Shown here: one piece after another, positions 1 through 5,629 of the stretch
Layout: each line of letters opens with the position of its first letter
Numbering within the stretch: the stretch's first letter is position 1
From: CAZHMN01 sp964533705
GTDB taxonomy: Bacteria > Electryoneota > B3-LCP
Assembly: GCA_964533705.1 (NCBI GenBank)
Contig: CAZHMN010000079.1
Coordinates: forward strand, 1 to 13,913
Reading direction: 5' to 3'
Length of the DNA stretch: 13,913 bases
The notes under the pieces: model-generated
Database searches by the model: none
What the model was told of the DNA's origin: nothing
What the model saw: only the letters and a program-made list of their open reading frames with translations
Translations under genes and position numbers: made by a program

Positions 1-29
1 AATAGAATACTTGTATTAACGGTTTAGTT

Positions 30-102
<73 letters not shown>

Positions 103-110
103 CGATATAT

Positions 111-182
111 GCGGGAGTAGCTCAGTGGTAGAGTCTCTCGTTGCCAACGAGATTGTCGCGGGTTCAAATCCCGTCTCCCGCT
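111..182 (+). tRNA. tRNA-Gly (anticodon GCC)
   Basis: The acceptor stem GCGGGAG/CTCCCGC is perfect and is followed by discriminator T182. The anticodon stem TCTCG/CGAGA closes the loop TTGCCAA, with anticodon GCC at 143-145. The T loop is TTCAAAT with stem GCGGG/CCCGT. CCA is not encoded. It begins 8 bases after tRNA-Ala, which suggests one primary transcript. Confidence 0.97.
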
Positions 183-262
183 CAAAGATAACCCGATGAC
201 CTCAGCGGAAGTGGATTTCGTGGGGGTTAAGCCTGCGTCCCTTTTAGGGGGCGTCCTCATCT
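183..262 (+). other. Structured spacer between tRNA-Gly and tRNA-Cys
   Basis: This 80-base spacer is longer than the others in the cluster. It can form two helices: TAACCC (189-194) with GGGTTA (224-229), and CGTCCC (236-241) with GGGGCG (248-253) around a TTTTAG loop. It lacks a T loop and an acceptor stem, so it is not a recognisable sixth tRNA. It may be a processing structure or a decayed tRNA; the sequence does not decide. Confidence 0.35.
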
Positions 263-336
263 GGCGGCGTAGCCAAGTGGACTAAGGCGGAGGTCTGCAA
301 AACCTCTATTCACCGGTTCAAATCCGGTCGCCGCCT
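263..336 (+). tRNA. tRNA-Cys (anticodon GCA)
   Basis: The acceptor stem GGCGGCG/CGCCGCC is perfect, with discriminator T336, the cysteine-tRNA identity base U73. The anticodon stem GAGGT/ACCTC closes the loop CTGCAAA, with anticodon GCA at 297-299. The T arm is ACCGG-TTCAAAT-CCGGT. CCA is not encoded. Confidence 0.97.
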
Positions 337-376
337 CGGGGATTGTAACCCGAATGGCGGTTGCACCCTTCATGAT

Positions 377-462
377 GCCGGGGTGGCGGAATTGGTAGAC
401 GCAGGGGACTTAAAATCCCCCGGGCATAAACACCCGTGCCGGTTCGATTCCGGCCTCCGGCA
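377..462 (+). tRNA. tRNA-Leu (anticodon UAA)
   Basis: This is a class II tRNA of 86 bases with a long variable arm (CGGG..CCCG around 421-435). The acceptor stem is GCCGGGG/CTCCGGC with A462 as discriminator. The anticodon stem GGGGA/TCCCC closes the loop CTTAAAA, anticodon TAA at 411-413. It reads UUA and UUG. CCA is not encoded. Confidence 0.97.
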
Positions 463-498
463 CGGATATCATCGAAGTCCACTGAAAAGGACGTTTTG

Positions 499-572
499 GG
501 GCGATTAGCTCAGATGGCTAGAGTACTTGCTCGACACGCAAGGGGTCACTGGTTCGAATCCAGTATCGCCCA
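499..572 (+). tRNA. tRNA-Val (anticodon GAC) with unusual C33
   Basis: The acceptor stem GGGCGAT/ATCGCCC is perfect, with discriminator A572. The anticodon stem CTTGC/GCAAG closes the loop TCGACAC, giving anticodon GAC at 533-535. The T arm ACTGG-TTCGAAT-CCAGT is perfect. The base before the anticodon (532, tRNA position 33) is C, where elongator tRNAs almost always have U. All stems are intact, so the gene does not look decayed. CCA is not encoded. Confidence 0.92.
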
Positions 573-717
573 CGTATAAAAAAGATTTACCTGCATTCAA
601 CCAATGGCTTTAGGTGGGAGGATGTGGGGATTTTTTATATAGATAAGCGCGAAAAAAGTTTGGAAAGAAGAGAGATTTTTTTGATATTTTTAAAATAGAG
701 GATTTGACGTTTCGCTT

Positions 718-1068
718 ATGCATGAACTATATATCGCGGAATCCATCCTGAATACTGTCTCGGAGGCATTGCCCGCCGGAGTGCACCCTGAATCCGTATT
801 GGAGGTGCACGTGCAGGTCGGGCAGCTTGATGCGGTCGTTCCGGAAACGCTTCTTTTTCTTTTCGATGCCATCAAGGCTTCAAAGGGGATGCCTCGAGCG
901 CGACTTGATATCGAAAGAATTGACATTCTCTGCCGCTGTGAAGATTGCGCCCGCGAATTCGGTTTGGACCTGCCGGTTTTCCTCTGCCCTTCCTGCGGCA
1001 GCGGGAACTTGGACGTTCTGCAAGGCCGGGGTATTTCCATACAGCGGATTAACGCTGAGGATACTTGA
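718..1068 (+). CDS. hypA: Hydrogenase maturation nickel metallochaperone HypA
   Basis: The 116-residue protein has the usual HypA/HybF length. It begins Met-His-Glu, the N-terminal motif whose His2 binds nickel in this family. It carries the structural zinc site as two CxxC pairs, C74-x-x-C77 and C90-x-x-C93, with an extra Cys at 72. HypA works in the cytoplasm, handing Ni(II) with HypB to the [NiFe]-hydrogenase large-subunit precursor; in some bacteria the pair also serves urease. hypB follows 10 bases after the stop. No good ribosome-binding site is visible upstream (GAGGA at 698-702 is too far), but the MHE start is fixed by the family. The 145 bases upstream contain A/T runs and no convincing promoter. 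No hydrogenase structural gene or hypC-F lies in the window. Confidence 0.95.
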   Translation: MHELYIAESILNTVSEALPAGVHPESVLEVHVQVGQLDAVVPETLLFLFDAIKASKGMPRARLDIERIDILCRCEDCAREFGLDLPVFLCPSCGSGNLDVLQGRGISIQRINAEDT

Positions 1069-1078
1069 AGAGAGGATA

Positions 1079-1744
1079 ATGGAAATTCGAGTCATCCGTG
1101 ACGTTCTGGAGGAATCCAACGCTCGAGCCAGAGAAAACCGTTCGACCTTCGATCAATACGGTATATTCGTCGTGAATATCATGAGTTCGCCGGGATCAGG
1201 CAAGACAACTCTGCTGCAGAGGACGATTCCGCTGCTTCAGGAGCGAGGGATTTCGTGCGCGGTCATCGAAGGCGACATCAGCTCCACGCTGGACAGCGAA
1301 AGATTGCAGCCTCTGGGCGTTCCCGTCGTGCAGGCCAATACCGAACCGTTCGGAGGGGATTGCCATGTCGGTTCCCACTTAGTGCAGGCTGCTCTGGAGC
1401 ATCTGAACTTAGAAGAAATTTCGATGTTGTTTATCGAAAATATCGGCAACCTCGTCTGCCCTGCGGAATTTTATCTTGGGGAGGATTGTAAGGTTGTGGT
1501 GCTCTCGCTGACCGAAGGGGAAGACAAGCCGCTGAAATACCCGCTCATGTTTCGCGAATGCGACCTGTGCCTCATCAACAAGATGGATTTAGAACCCCAC
1601 CTCGACATTGATCTCGATCTGCTAAAAACCAACCTCCAGAAGATCAACGGCCGGCTGGACATTTTGCCTATTTCCGCCAAGACAGGAGATGGCATAACCA
1701 ACTGGCTCGACTGGTTGCTCAATCGCAAAGGTTCTCCTCCCTGA
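1079..1744 (+). CDS. hypB: Hydrogenase maturation GTPase HypB
   Basis: The 221-residue G3E-family GTPase supplies nickel for [NiFe]-hydrogenase maturation together with HypA. Visible motifs are the P-loop SSPGSGKTT (residues 36-44), the switch-region GDIS (65-68), the base-recognition NKMD (167-170) and SAK (199-201). The metal site at the dimer interface is present: C95-H96 in GDCHVGSH, and C127 in NLVCPAE. The N-terminal Cys-rich nickel motif and the poly-His stretch found in some HypB proteins are absent, so this is a minimal form. The frame stays open to 827, but that part overlaps hypA in another frame; the ATG at 1079, preceded by AGAGG at 1070-1074, is the true start. The gene ends 8 bases from the convergent minus-strand gene. 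Confidence 0.95.
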   Translation: MEIRVIRDVLEESNARARENRSTFDQYGIFVVNIMSSPGSGKTTLLQRTIPLLQERGISCAVIEGDISSTLDSERLQPLGVPVVQANTEPFGGDCHVGSHLVQAALEHLNLEEISMLFIENIGNLVCPAEFYLGEDCKVVVLSLTEGEDKPLKYPLMFRECDLCLINKMDLEPHLDIDLDLLKTNLQKINGRLDILPISAKTGDGITNWLDWLLNRKGSPP

Positions 1745-1756
1745 TGTTTCCATCAG
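1741..1756. terminator. Hairpin spanning the stop codons of two convergent genes
   Basis: CTGATG (1741-1746) and CATCAG (1751-1756) form a perfect six-base stem around TTTC. One arm holds the hypB stop TGA and the other holds the complement of the stop of the minus-strand gene. It could terminate transcription in both directions, but neither strand shows a proper T run after it, so the terminator role is an inference. Confidence 0.4.
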
Positions 1757-2370
1757 CGGATCAGGACGAGCTTCTTAGTTACCTGATTTTTCCCATTTGA
1801 TAATCTCACCAGGTAGATGCCGGAGGTCAATCCCGATCCATCGAAGCTGATTTGGTGGGTTCCGGGGGGATACCAATGTAGGTCGAATTCTCCGAATCCG
1901 TCGGTGTAGGGGCGGGGTAACCCCGCCCCTACATTTCGTCCGTTAATATCGAATATATCCAGTTTAATAAAACCTGCAACCTGCAACTGGAAGCTGAGAA
2001 TTGTGGTGGCGTTGAACGGATTGGGATACGCTTCCAGCAGGATTTGGGATGAAGGGATTGAGGATTGGATTTCGGACGGTATCCCCACCGATTGATGATA
2101 GGCCGTATCGCCTAAAATGGTGTGCACTCTGCCAGTGCCGTAAAAACCAGGAATTCCGCCTTCATACCCTGGTGCTCCGGCAGCGAGATCCTCGATGCCG
2201 TCACCGTTGACGTCGCCCAAAGCGGCGATGCTCATTCCCAATCCGGTCGAATCGGTTTCCCCTTCATCTATCCACCAGGCCTCCAGCACCTGCACTTGTG
2301 CGGTGGCTGTAGACAAAAATAGGAACAGCACAGCATATAGGAGGATGGAGATTAAGGCTGATATGCGCAT
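1753..2370 (-). CDS. Small secreted FG-GAP protein with type IX (Por) C-terminal sorting domain
   Basis: The 205-residue protein has three parts. An N-terminal signal peptide has a hydrophobic core at about residues 4-22 and a probable cleavage after TATA (near 24). One integrin-like FG-GAP unit follows at about 44-88, with the calcium-binding pattern DVNGDGIED (53-61). A type IX C-terminal sorting domain starts at AYPNPFNATT (114-123) and runs through SGIYLVRL to a basic end. Such proteins cross the outer membrane by the Por system, and the C-terminal domain is cleaved on export. The ATG at 2370 is preferred over the GTG at 2382 because GTGAGG lies six bases before it. FG-GAP proteins usually carry several units, so one unit suggests an internally shortened or decaying gene. 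A perfect palindrome (1905-1933) adds roughly residues 147-156 to the sorting domain. The cargo's function is unknown. Confidence 0.85.
   Translation of the reverse strand: MRISALISILLYAVLFLFLSTATAQVQVLEAWWIDEGETDSTGLGMSIAALGDVNGDGIEDLAAGAPGYEGGIPGFYGTGRVHTILGDTAYHQSVGIPSEIQSSIPSSQILLEAYPNPFNATTILSFQLQVAGFIKLDIFDINGRNVGAGLPRPYTDGFGEFDLHWYPPGTHQISFDGSGLTSGIYLVRLSNGKNQVTKKLVLIR
1905..1933. repeat. 29-bp perfect palindromic element inside a coding region
   Basis: The arms TGTAGGGGCGGGGT (1905-1918) and ACCCCGCCCCTACA (1920-1933) are exact inverted copies with one base between them. On the coding (minus) strand it reads in frame as VGAGLPRPYT within the sorting domain. Its GC content and symmetry differ from the surrounding sequence, as expected for a small dispersed palindromic element. 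Only one copy is present in the window. Confidence 0.75.
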
Positions 2371-2419
2371 CGAGAGCCTCACTTTAAGATGATGTTAATT
2401 TAAACATAAAAAGGCGCAA

Positions 2420-2449
2420 TTGAATGACTCCCGTAACGGGTCAATTCAA
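2420..2449. other. Stem-loop in the leader of the secreted-protein gene
   Basis: TTGAA/TTCAA, TGA/TCA and CCCG/CGGG stack into a 12-pair stem with two small bulges and a TAA loop. On the minus strand it lies about 50 bases upstream of the ATG at 2370, inside the predicted 5' leader. There is no T tract, so it does not look like an ordinary terminator. Confidence 0.5.
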
Positions 2450-2488
2450 CGGCACCTTCATCTTACAAGCCCGAAGCCTGCACGACAA

Positions 2489-2519
2489 GGCGATCCATAG
2501 CATTCCTATGGATCTCGCC
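2489..2519. other. Strong stem-loop in the leader of the secreted-protein gene
   Basis: GATCCATAG (2492-2500) pairs perfectly with CTATGGATC (2506-2514) around a five-base loop. GGC (2489-2491) with GCC (2517-2519) extends the stem across a TC bulge. It lies just downstream of the predicted minus-strand transcription start. It may be a messenger-stabilising structure or an intergenic repeat; no second copy is in the window. Confidence 0.5.
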
Positions 2520-2536
2520 CGAAATTCTCTCAAGTC

Positions 2537-2564
2537 AATATAAGACAATATTTGAAAAAGTCAA
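2537..2564 (-). promoter_or_regulatory. Predicted sigma-70-type promoter for the secreted-protein gene
   Basis: Read on the minus strand, TTGACT (2564-2559) is followed after 16 bases by TATATT (2542-2537). Each box matches five of six consensus bases. Transcription would start near 2530 and give a leader of about 160 bases that contains both stem-loops upstream of the gene at 2370. Confidence 0.5.
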
Positions 2565-2636
2565 GTGCAATTTTTTGCGTCGAAGTCGAAGTGGGCGGAA
2601 TGCGGGATGATTGATCGCGCATTTTATTATTGCTTG

Positions 2637-2665
2637 TTGACATCGGGATTATAAGGTATTATATT
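2637..2665 (+). promoter_or_regulatory. Predicted promoter of the thrS-infC-rpmI-rplT-pheST block
   Basis: A perfect -35 box TTGACA (2637-2642) is followed after 17 bases by TATATT (2660-2665), five of six to the -10 consensus. Transcription would begin near 2672, leaving a leader of about 155 bases before thrS. It is the best promoter in the window and diverges from the minus-strand promoter about 75 bases away. Confidence 0.65.
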
Positions 2666-2785
2666 ATAGAAGTTTTTGTCAATCCAGCCGAGAAAGCATT
2701 ATAGACTGTTGTTTAGTTGTATCTTCATTTCCTGATTTTTTCCTTGTGCAATGGAGACAAAGTATTTATATTTCTGGTTCGTAGA

Positions 2786-2806
2786 TCCGCTTTAGGCGGG
2801 GTTTTT
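2786..2806 (+). terminator. Possible attenuator hairpin in the thrS leader
   Basis: CCGC (2787-2790) pairs with GCGG (2796-2799) around TTTAG, with a flanking T-G pair, and is soon followed by TTTTT (2802-2806). It lies 20 bases before the thrS start, where a leader attenuator would be. The stem is short. I do not see the conserved T-box sequence that pairs with the tRNA acceptor end, so the mechanism is unknown and it may be weak or fortuitous. Confidence 0.35.
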
Positions 2807-2826
2807 CTATCTTCGACAAGCCGGTT

Positions 2827-4743
2827 ATGCAGATTACTCTGAAGGATGGATCAGTCGTAGAGGTCCCAGCGGGCGCCACACCGCTGGATATTATTGAGCA
2901 GCAGGGTCTCTCGGATGACGGCCGCATTCTGGCCGCCAGAGTGGGGGATACCGTCATTGATCTGACCCGACCGATTACGACGGATGCTGAGGTTGATTTT
3001 CTGGGTTTCGATGACCCGGCCGGCCGAGACGTGTACCTGCACAGCAGCGCGCATTTGATGGCTCACGCGGTCAAAGAGCTTTACCCTGACGCTCAATTGG
3101 GCATCGGCCCGGCTCTTGAAGATTCCTTCTATTACGATATTCTGCTCCCTGAATTTCTGAAGCCGGACGAGCTGCCGCGCATCGAGAAGCGCATGGCGAA
3201 AATCGCATCGAGGGCGCTGCCCATCGAGCGGCGTGAAATCAGCCGGGAAGAGGCGATTGGATTATTTAAGGAGCGGGGTGAACTGCTTAAAGTAGAACTG
3301 TTGGAAGAGATGGAGGACATCGTTTCCATCTACCGGCAGGGCGATTTCATAGATTTGTGCCGGGGGCCTCACCTGCCGAGCACTGCCATGATCAAGCATT
3401 TCAAACTGCTGTCACTGGCCGGTGCCTACTGGCGGGGGGATGAATCGAAGCCTATGCTGCAGCGCATTTACGGCACGGCTTACCCCACCGCCGAGGCTCT
3501 CGAAGAGCACCTGAAGCGTTATGAGGAGGCCAAAAAACGCGATCATCGCCGCTTAGGGAAAACGTTAGATCTCTTCAGTTTCCACCCGGAAGCGCCGGGC
3601 ACGCCCTTCTGGCATCCCAAAGGCCTGGTACTCTACGATGAGGTGGTCAAATACTGGACCGAAGTTCACGAGCGCAACGGCTATAAACTGGTGCGGACGC
3701 CGGTGGTGTTATCTGACGCACTCTGGCATCGCAGCGGTCATTACGACAACTACAGGGAGAACATGTACTTCACCCGGGTGGAAGACCGCGACTATGCCAT
3801 TAAGCCGATGAATTGTCCGGGTGGATTGTTGATTTATAAATCCAATCAATATTCCTACCGGGATCTGCCTCTGCGGATGGGTGAATTAGGGTTAGTGCAC
3901 CGTTTTGAGAAATCAGGCGAGCTGCACGGGTTGATCCGGGTGCGGGCCTTTTCCATTGATGATGCTCACATTTTCTGCCTGCCCGAGCAGGTGGTTGACG
4001 AAGTGGTTGGGGTCATCCGGTTGATTCTGGAATTTTATCGCGATTTTGGTTTTGAAGACTACCGCGTGGAACTATCCACTCAGCCGGAGAAGTCAATCGG
4101 GACGGCGGAAACCTGGCGGAAGGCTGAGGCTGCTCTTGGCGATGCTTTGCGGAAAGCCGATATCGCCTACGATCTAAATCCGGGGGAAGGTGCTTTCTAC
4201 GGGCCCAAGATTGACTTTCACTTCCGGGACTGCCTGGGCCGTTCCTGGCAGTGCGGTACTATCCAGCTTGATTTCTCCATGCCGGAACGCTTCGATCTGG
4301 AGTACACCGGAGCGGATGGCGAGCGACATCGCCCGGTTATGATTCACCGCGCTGTGCTGGGTTCGCTGGAGAGGTTCATCGGTCTTTTGATTGAGCAATA
4401 CGCCGGTGATTTCCCGCTCTGGCTGGCGCCCATTCAGGTGCGGATCCTGCCCATTACGGATCAGCAGAACGAGTACGCCGAAAAAGTAAAGGGACAGATT
4501 GCTGCCGAAGGCCTGCGCGTGGAAGTTGATCTGCGCAACGAAAAGGTGGGCCGGAAGATCCGGGAGGCTGAGTTGGAAAAAATCCCCGTTATGCTCATCG
4601 TAGGTCAGAAAGAAGTGGACAATGGAACGGTTTCTTTGCGTTTAAAGGGGAAAGGTGACCAGGGCAGCAAAAGCTGCGAGGAGGTGATTGCCTATATGAA
4701 AGAAATCATTCGAGATAAACGCAGTATAATTGAGGAGGGCTGA
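2827..4743 (+). CDS. thrS: Threonine--tRNA ligase (ThrRS)
   Basis: The 638-residue class II synthetase charges tRNA-Thr in the cytoplasm and is full length. Domain order is TGS (about 1-62), the editing domain (63-225) with HSSAH (H72, H76) and DLCRGPH (C178, H182), the catalytic core (about 245-530) and the anticodon-binding domain (about 535-635). The catalytic zinc ligands are C330 (MNCPGG), H381 (DDAHIF) and H507 (MIHRAV). Motif 2 has RFE at 359-361. The usual Gln before the DDAH motif is Ile377. The start is set by the TGS domain, which begins MQITLKDGS; no Shine-Dalgarno sequence precedes it. It opens the translation block, and its last codons (GGAGG at 4734-4738) provide the ribosome-binding site for infC. 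Confidence 0.97.
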   Translation: MQITLKDGSVVEVPAGATPLDIIEQQGLSDDGRILAARVGDTVIDLTRPITTDAEVDFLGFDDPAGRDVYLHSSAHLMAHAVKELYPDAQLGIGPALEDSFYYDILLPEFLKPDELPRIEKRMAKIASRALPIERREISREEAIGLFKERGELLKVELLEEMEDIVSIYRQGDFIDLCRGPHLPSTAMIKHFKLLSLAGAYWRGDESKPMLQRIYGTAYPTAEALEEHLKRYEEAKKRDHRRLGKTLDLFSFHPEAPGTPFWHPKGLVLYDEVVKYWTEVHERNGYKLVRTPVVLSDALWHRSGHYDNYRENMYFTRVEDRDYAIKPMNCPGGLLIYKSNQYSYRDLPLRMGELGLVHRFEKSGELHGLIRVRAFSIDDAHIFCLPEQVVDEVVGVIRLILEFYRDFGFEDYRVELSTQPEKSIGTAETWRKAEAALGDALRKADIAYDLNPGEGAFYGPKIDFHFRDCLGRSWQCGTIQLDFSMPERFDLEYTGADGERHRPVMIHRAVLGSLERFIGLLIEQYAGDFPLWLAPIQVRILPITDQQNEYAEKVKGQIAAEGLRVEVDLRNEKVGRKIREAELEKIPVMLIVGQKEVDNGTVSLRLKGKGDQGSKSCEEVIAYMKEIIRDKRSIIEEG

Positions 4744-4748
4744 GTATT
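4734..4748 (+). promoter_or_regulatory. infC ribosome-binding site and AUU start codon
   Basis: GGAGG (4734-4738), inside the last thrS codons, stands seven bases before ATT (4746-4748). ATT is the only codon in the infC frame that fits both this site and the expected IF3 N-terminus. A CTG at 4740 is one base from the GGAGG, too close to use. In Escherichia coli infC also starts with AUU, which lets IF3 repress its own synthesis by rejecting non-canonical starts. Confidence 0.85.
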
Positions 4749-5279
4749 AAGAAAAAATCACCGCGCCCGGTAGCCCATAAAAGAGTTCGCATCAATGAAC
4801 AGATCCGCATCACGCCTGTCAGACTCATTGATGAAGATGGCACACAGGTCGGTATCGTTGACATTCGTGAAGCGCGGGAACTTGCTCAAGAGCGCGAATT
4901 AGACCTGGTTGAAATCGCACCCACCGCCAAACCGCCCGTATGCAGGATCATGGATTTCGGAAAGTACCGCTACGAAATGGCGAAGCGGGAGCGTGGAGCA
5001 AAAAAGCAGGCCTCCAGCCAGATGAAAGGGATTCGGCTGAGCCCCAAGATCAGCGACCACGATTTCAATTTCAAAGCTGAAGCTGCCAGAAAGTTCTTGC
5101 AACAGGGTCATAAAGTCAAAGTTTCAGTGATCTTTCGGGGGCGTTTAATCACCCACAAGGAGTTTGGGGAGGAGGTCATCAACCGGTTCGCTGAGGCTTT
5201 GGAGGACGTCGCCAAGGTGGAATCCAGCCCCAAGATGGAGGGGCATCGCAATATGGTGCTTATATTGGCCAAGAAGTAA
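4746..5279 (+). CDS. infC: Translation initiation factor IF-3 (AUU start)
   Basis: The product is 177 residues, normal for IF3. It binds the 30S subunit, prevents premature 50S joining and checks the start codon-initiator tRNA match. From the ATT it reads MKKKSPRPVAHKRVRINEQI, then the N domain with RLIDEDGTQVGIV and LDLVEIAPTAKPPVCRIMDFGKY, then the C domain with FRGRLITHKEFG. The first ATG in frame is at 4950, but it lies inside the conserved MDFGKY motif, and starting there would delete the N domain. The conserved INEQIR and the strong GGAGG site place the start at 4746, two bases after the thrS stop. The AUU start implies IF3 self-regulation, as known for the family. Confidence 0.93.
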   Translation: MKKKSPRPVAHKRVRINEQIRITPVRLIDEDGTQVGIVDIREARELAQERELDLVEIAPTAKPPVCRIMDFGKYRYEMAKRERGAKKQASSQMKGIRLSPKISDHDFNFKAEAARKFLQQGHKVKVSVIFRGRLITHKEFGEEVINRFAEALEDVAKVESSPKMEGHRNMVLILAKK

Positions 5280-5418
5280 ACGGCTATGTTCTTTTGCCGT
5301 ACTTGGCGCCCGATCTCTACCGGATATTGAATGTGATTACTTCGATTTATGCTTATAAATATCGCTTATTATCGTACGAGATGGGAAAGATGATCAAACT
5401 AAATACCATGGTATTTCA
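5280..5418 (+). promoter_or_regulatory. rpmI-rplT leader with hairpins
   Basis: This 139-base gap separates infC from rpmI. It starts with a hairpin, ACGGC (5280-5284) with GCCGT (5296-5300), and ends with the perfect palindrome AAATACCATGGTATTT (5401-5416), two bases before the rpmI ATG. An AT-rich TATAAA-like stretch at 5354-5359 gives only a weak promoter candidate, as no properly spaced -35 box is present. In other bacteria L20 represses this cluster by binding the messenger in this area. The position fits, but I cannot identify the L20 site. Confidence 0.4.
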
Positions 5419-5613
5419 ATGCCGAAGATGAAAACCAACCGGGGCGCTGCCAAGCGTTTCCGTTTCAGCGCCACCGGAAAAATCAAGCGTAAGAAGGCAT
5501 ATGCTTCGCATATCCTTACCAAGAAATCACGCAACCGTAAGCGAAACCTGCGCAAGGCCGGACAGGTGCATAAGTCCGACATGCGCCGGGTTCGCAGAAT
5601 GATTATCAGTTGA
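5419..5613 (+). CDS. rpmI: 50S ribosomal protein L35 (bL35)
   Basis: The 64-residue, very basic protein matches L35 end to end: MPKMKTNRGAAKRF at the N-terminus, then GKIKRKKAY, HILTKKSRNRKRNLRK and a C-terminal RRMI. It is a small component of the large ribosomal subunit. The order infC-rpmI-rplT is one of the most conserved in bacteria. No Shine-Dalgarno sequence is found; the start lies beside a palindrome that contains another, out-of-frame ATG at 5408, so initiation here may be structure-dependent. Confidence 0.97.
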   Translation: MPKMKTNRGAAKRFRFSATGKIKRKKAYASHILTKKSRNRKRNLRKAGQVHKSDMRRVRRMIIS

Positions 5614-5629
5614 AATTCAGGGAGTATCA

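Noticed and set aside
195..261. Possible sixth tRNA between Gly and Cys (GATGA...TCATC ends)
   Set aside because: There is no TTCRA-type T loop, no anticodon arm and only a five-base terminal match.
573..717. Terminator or promoter between the tRNA cluster and hypA
   Set aside because: T tracts and AT-rich stretches exist, but no stem precedes a T run and no pair of boxes has acceptable spacing.
827..1078. Upstream extension of the hypB frame overlapping hypA
   Set aside because: It lies in another frame within hypA, reads as low-complexity basic sequence, and the family start with a ribosome-binding site is at 1079.
5327..5359. Internal promoter before rpmI (TTGAAT and TATAAA)
   Set aside because: The boxes are 21 bases apart, too far for a standard promoter; the alternative TATGCT box has a spacer of only 15.
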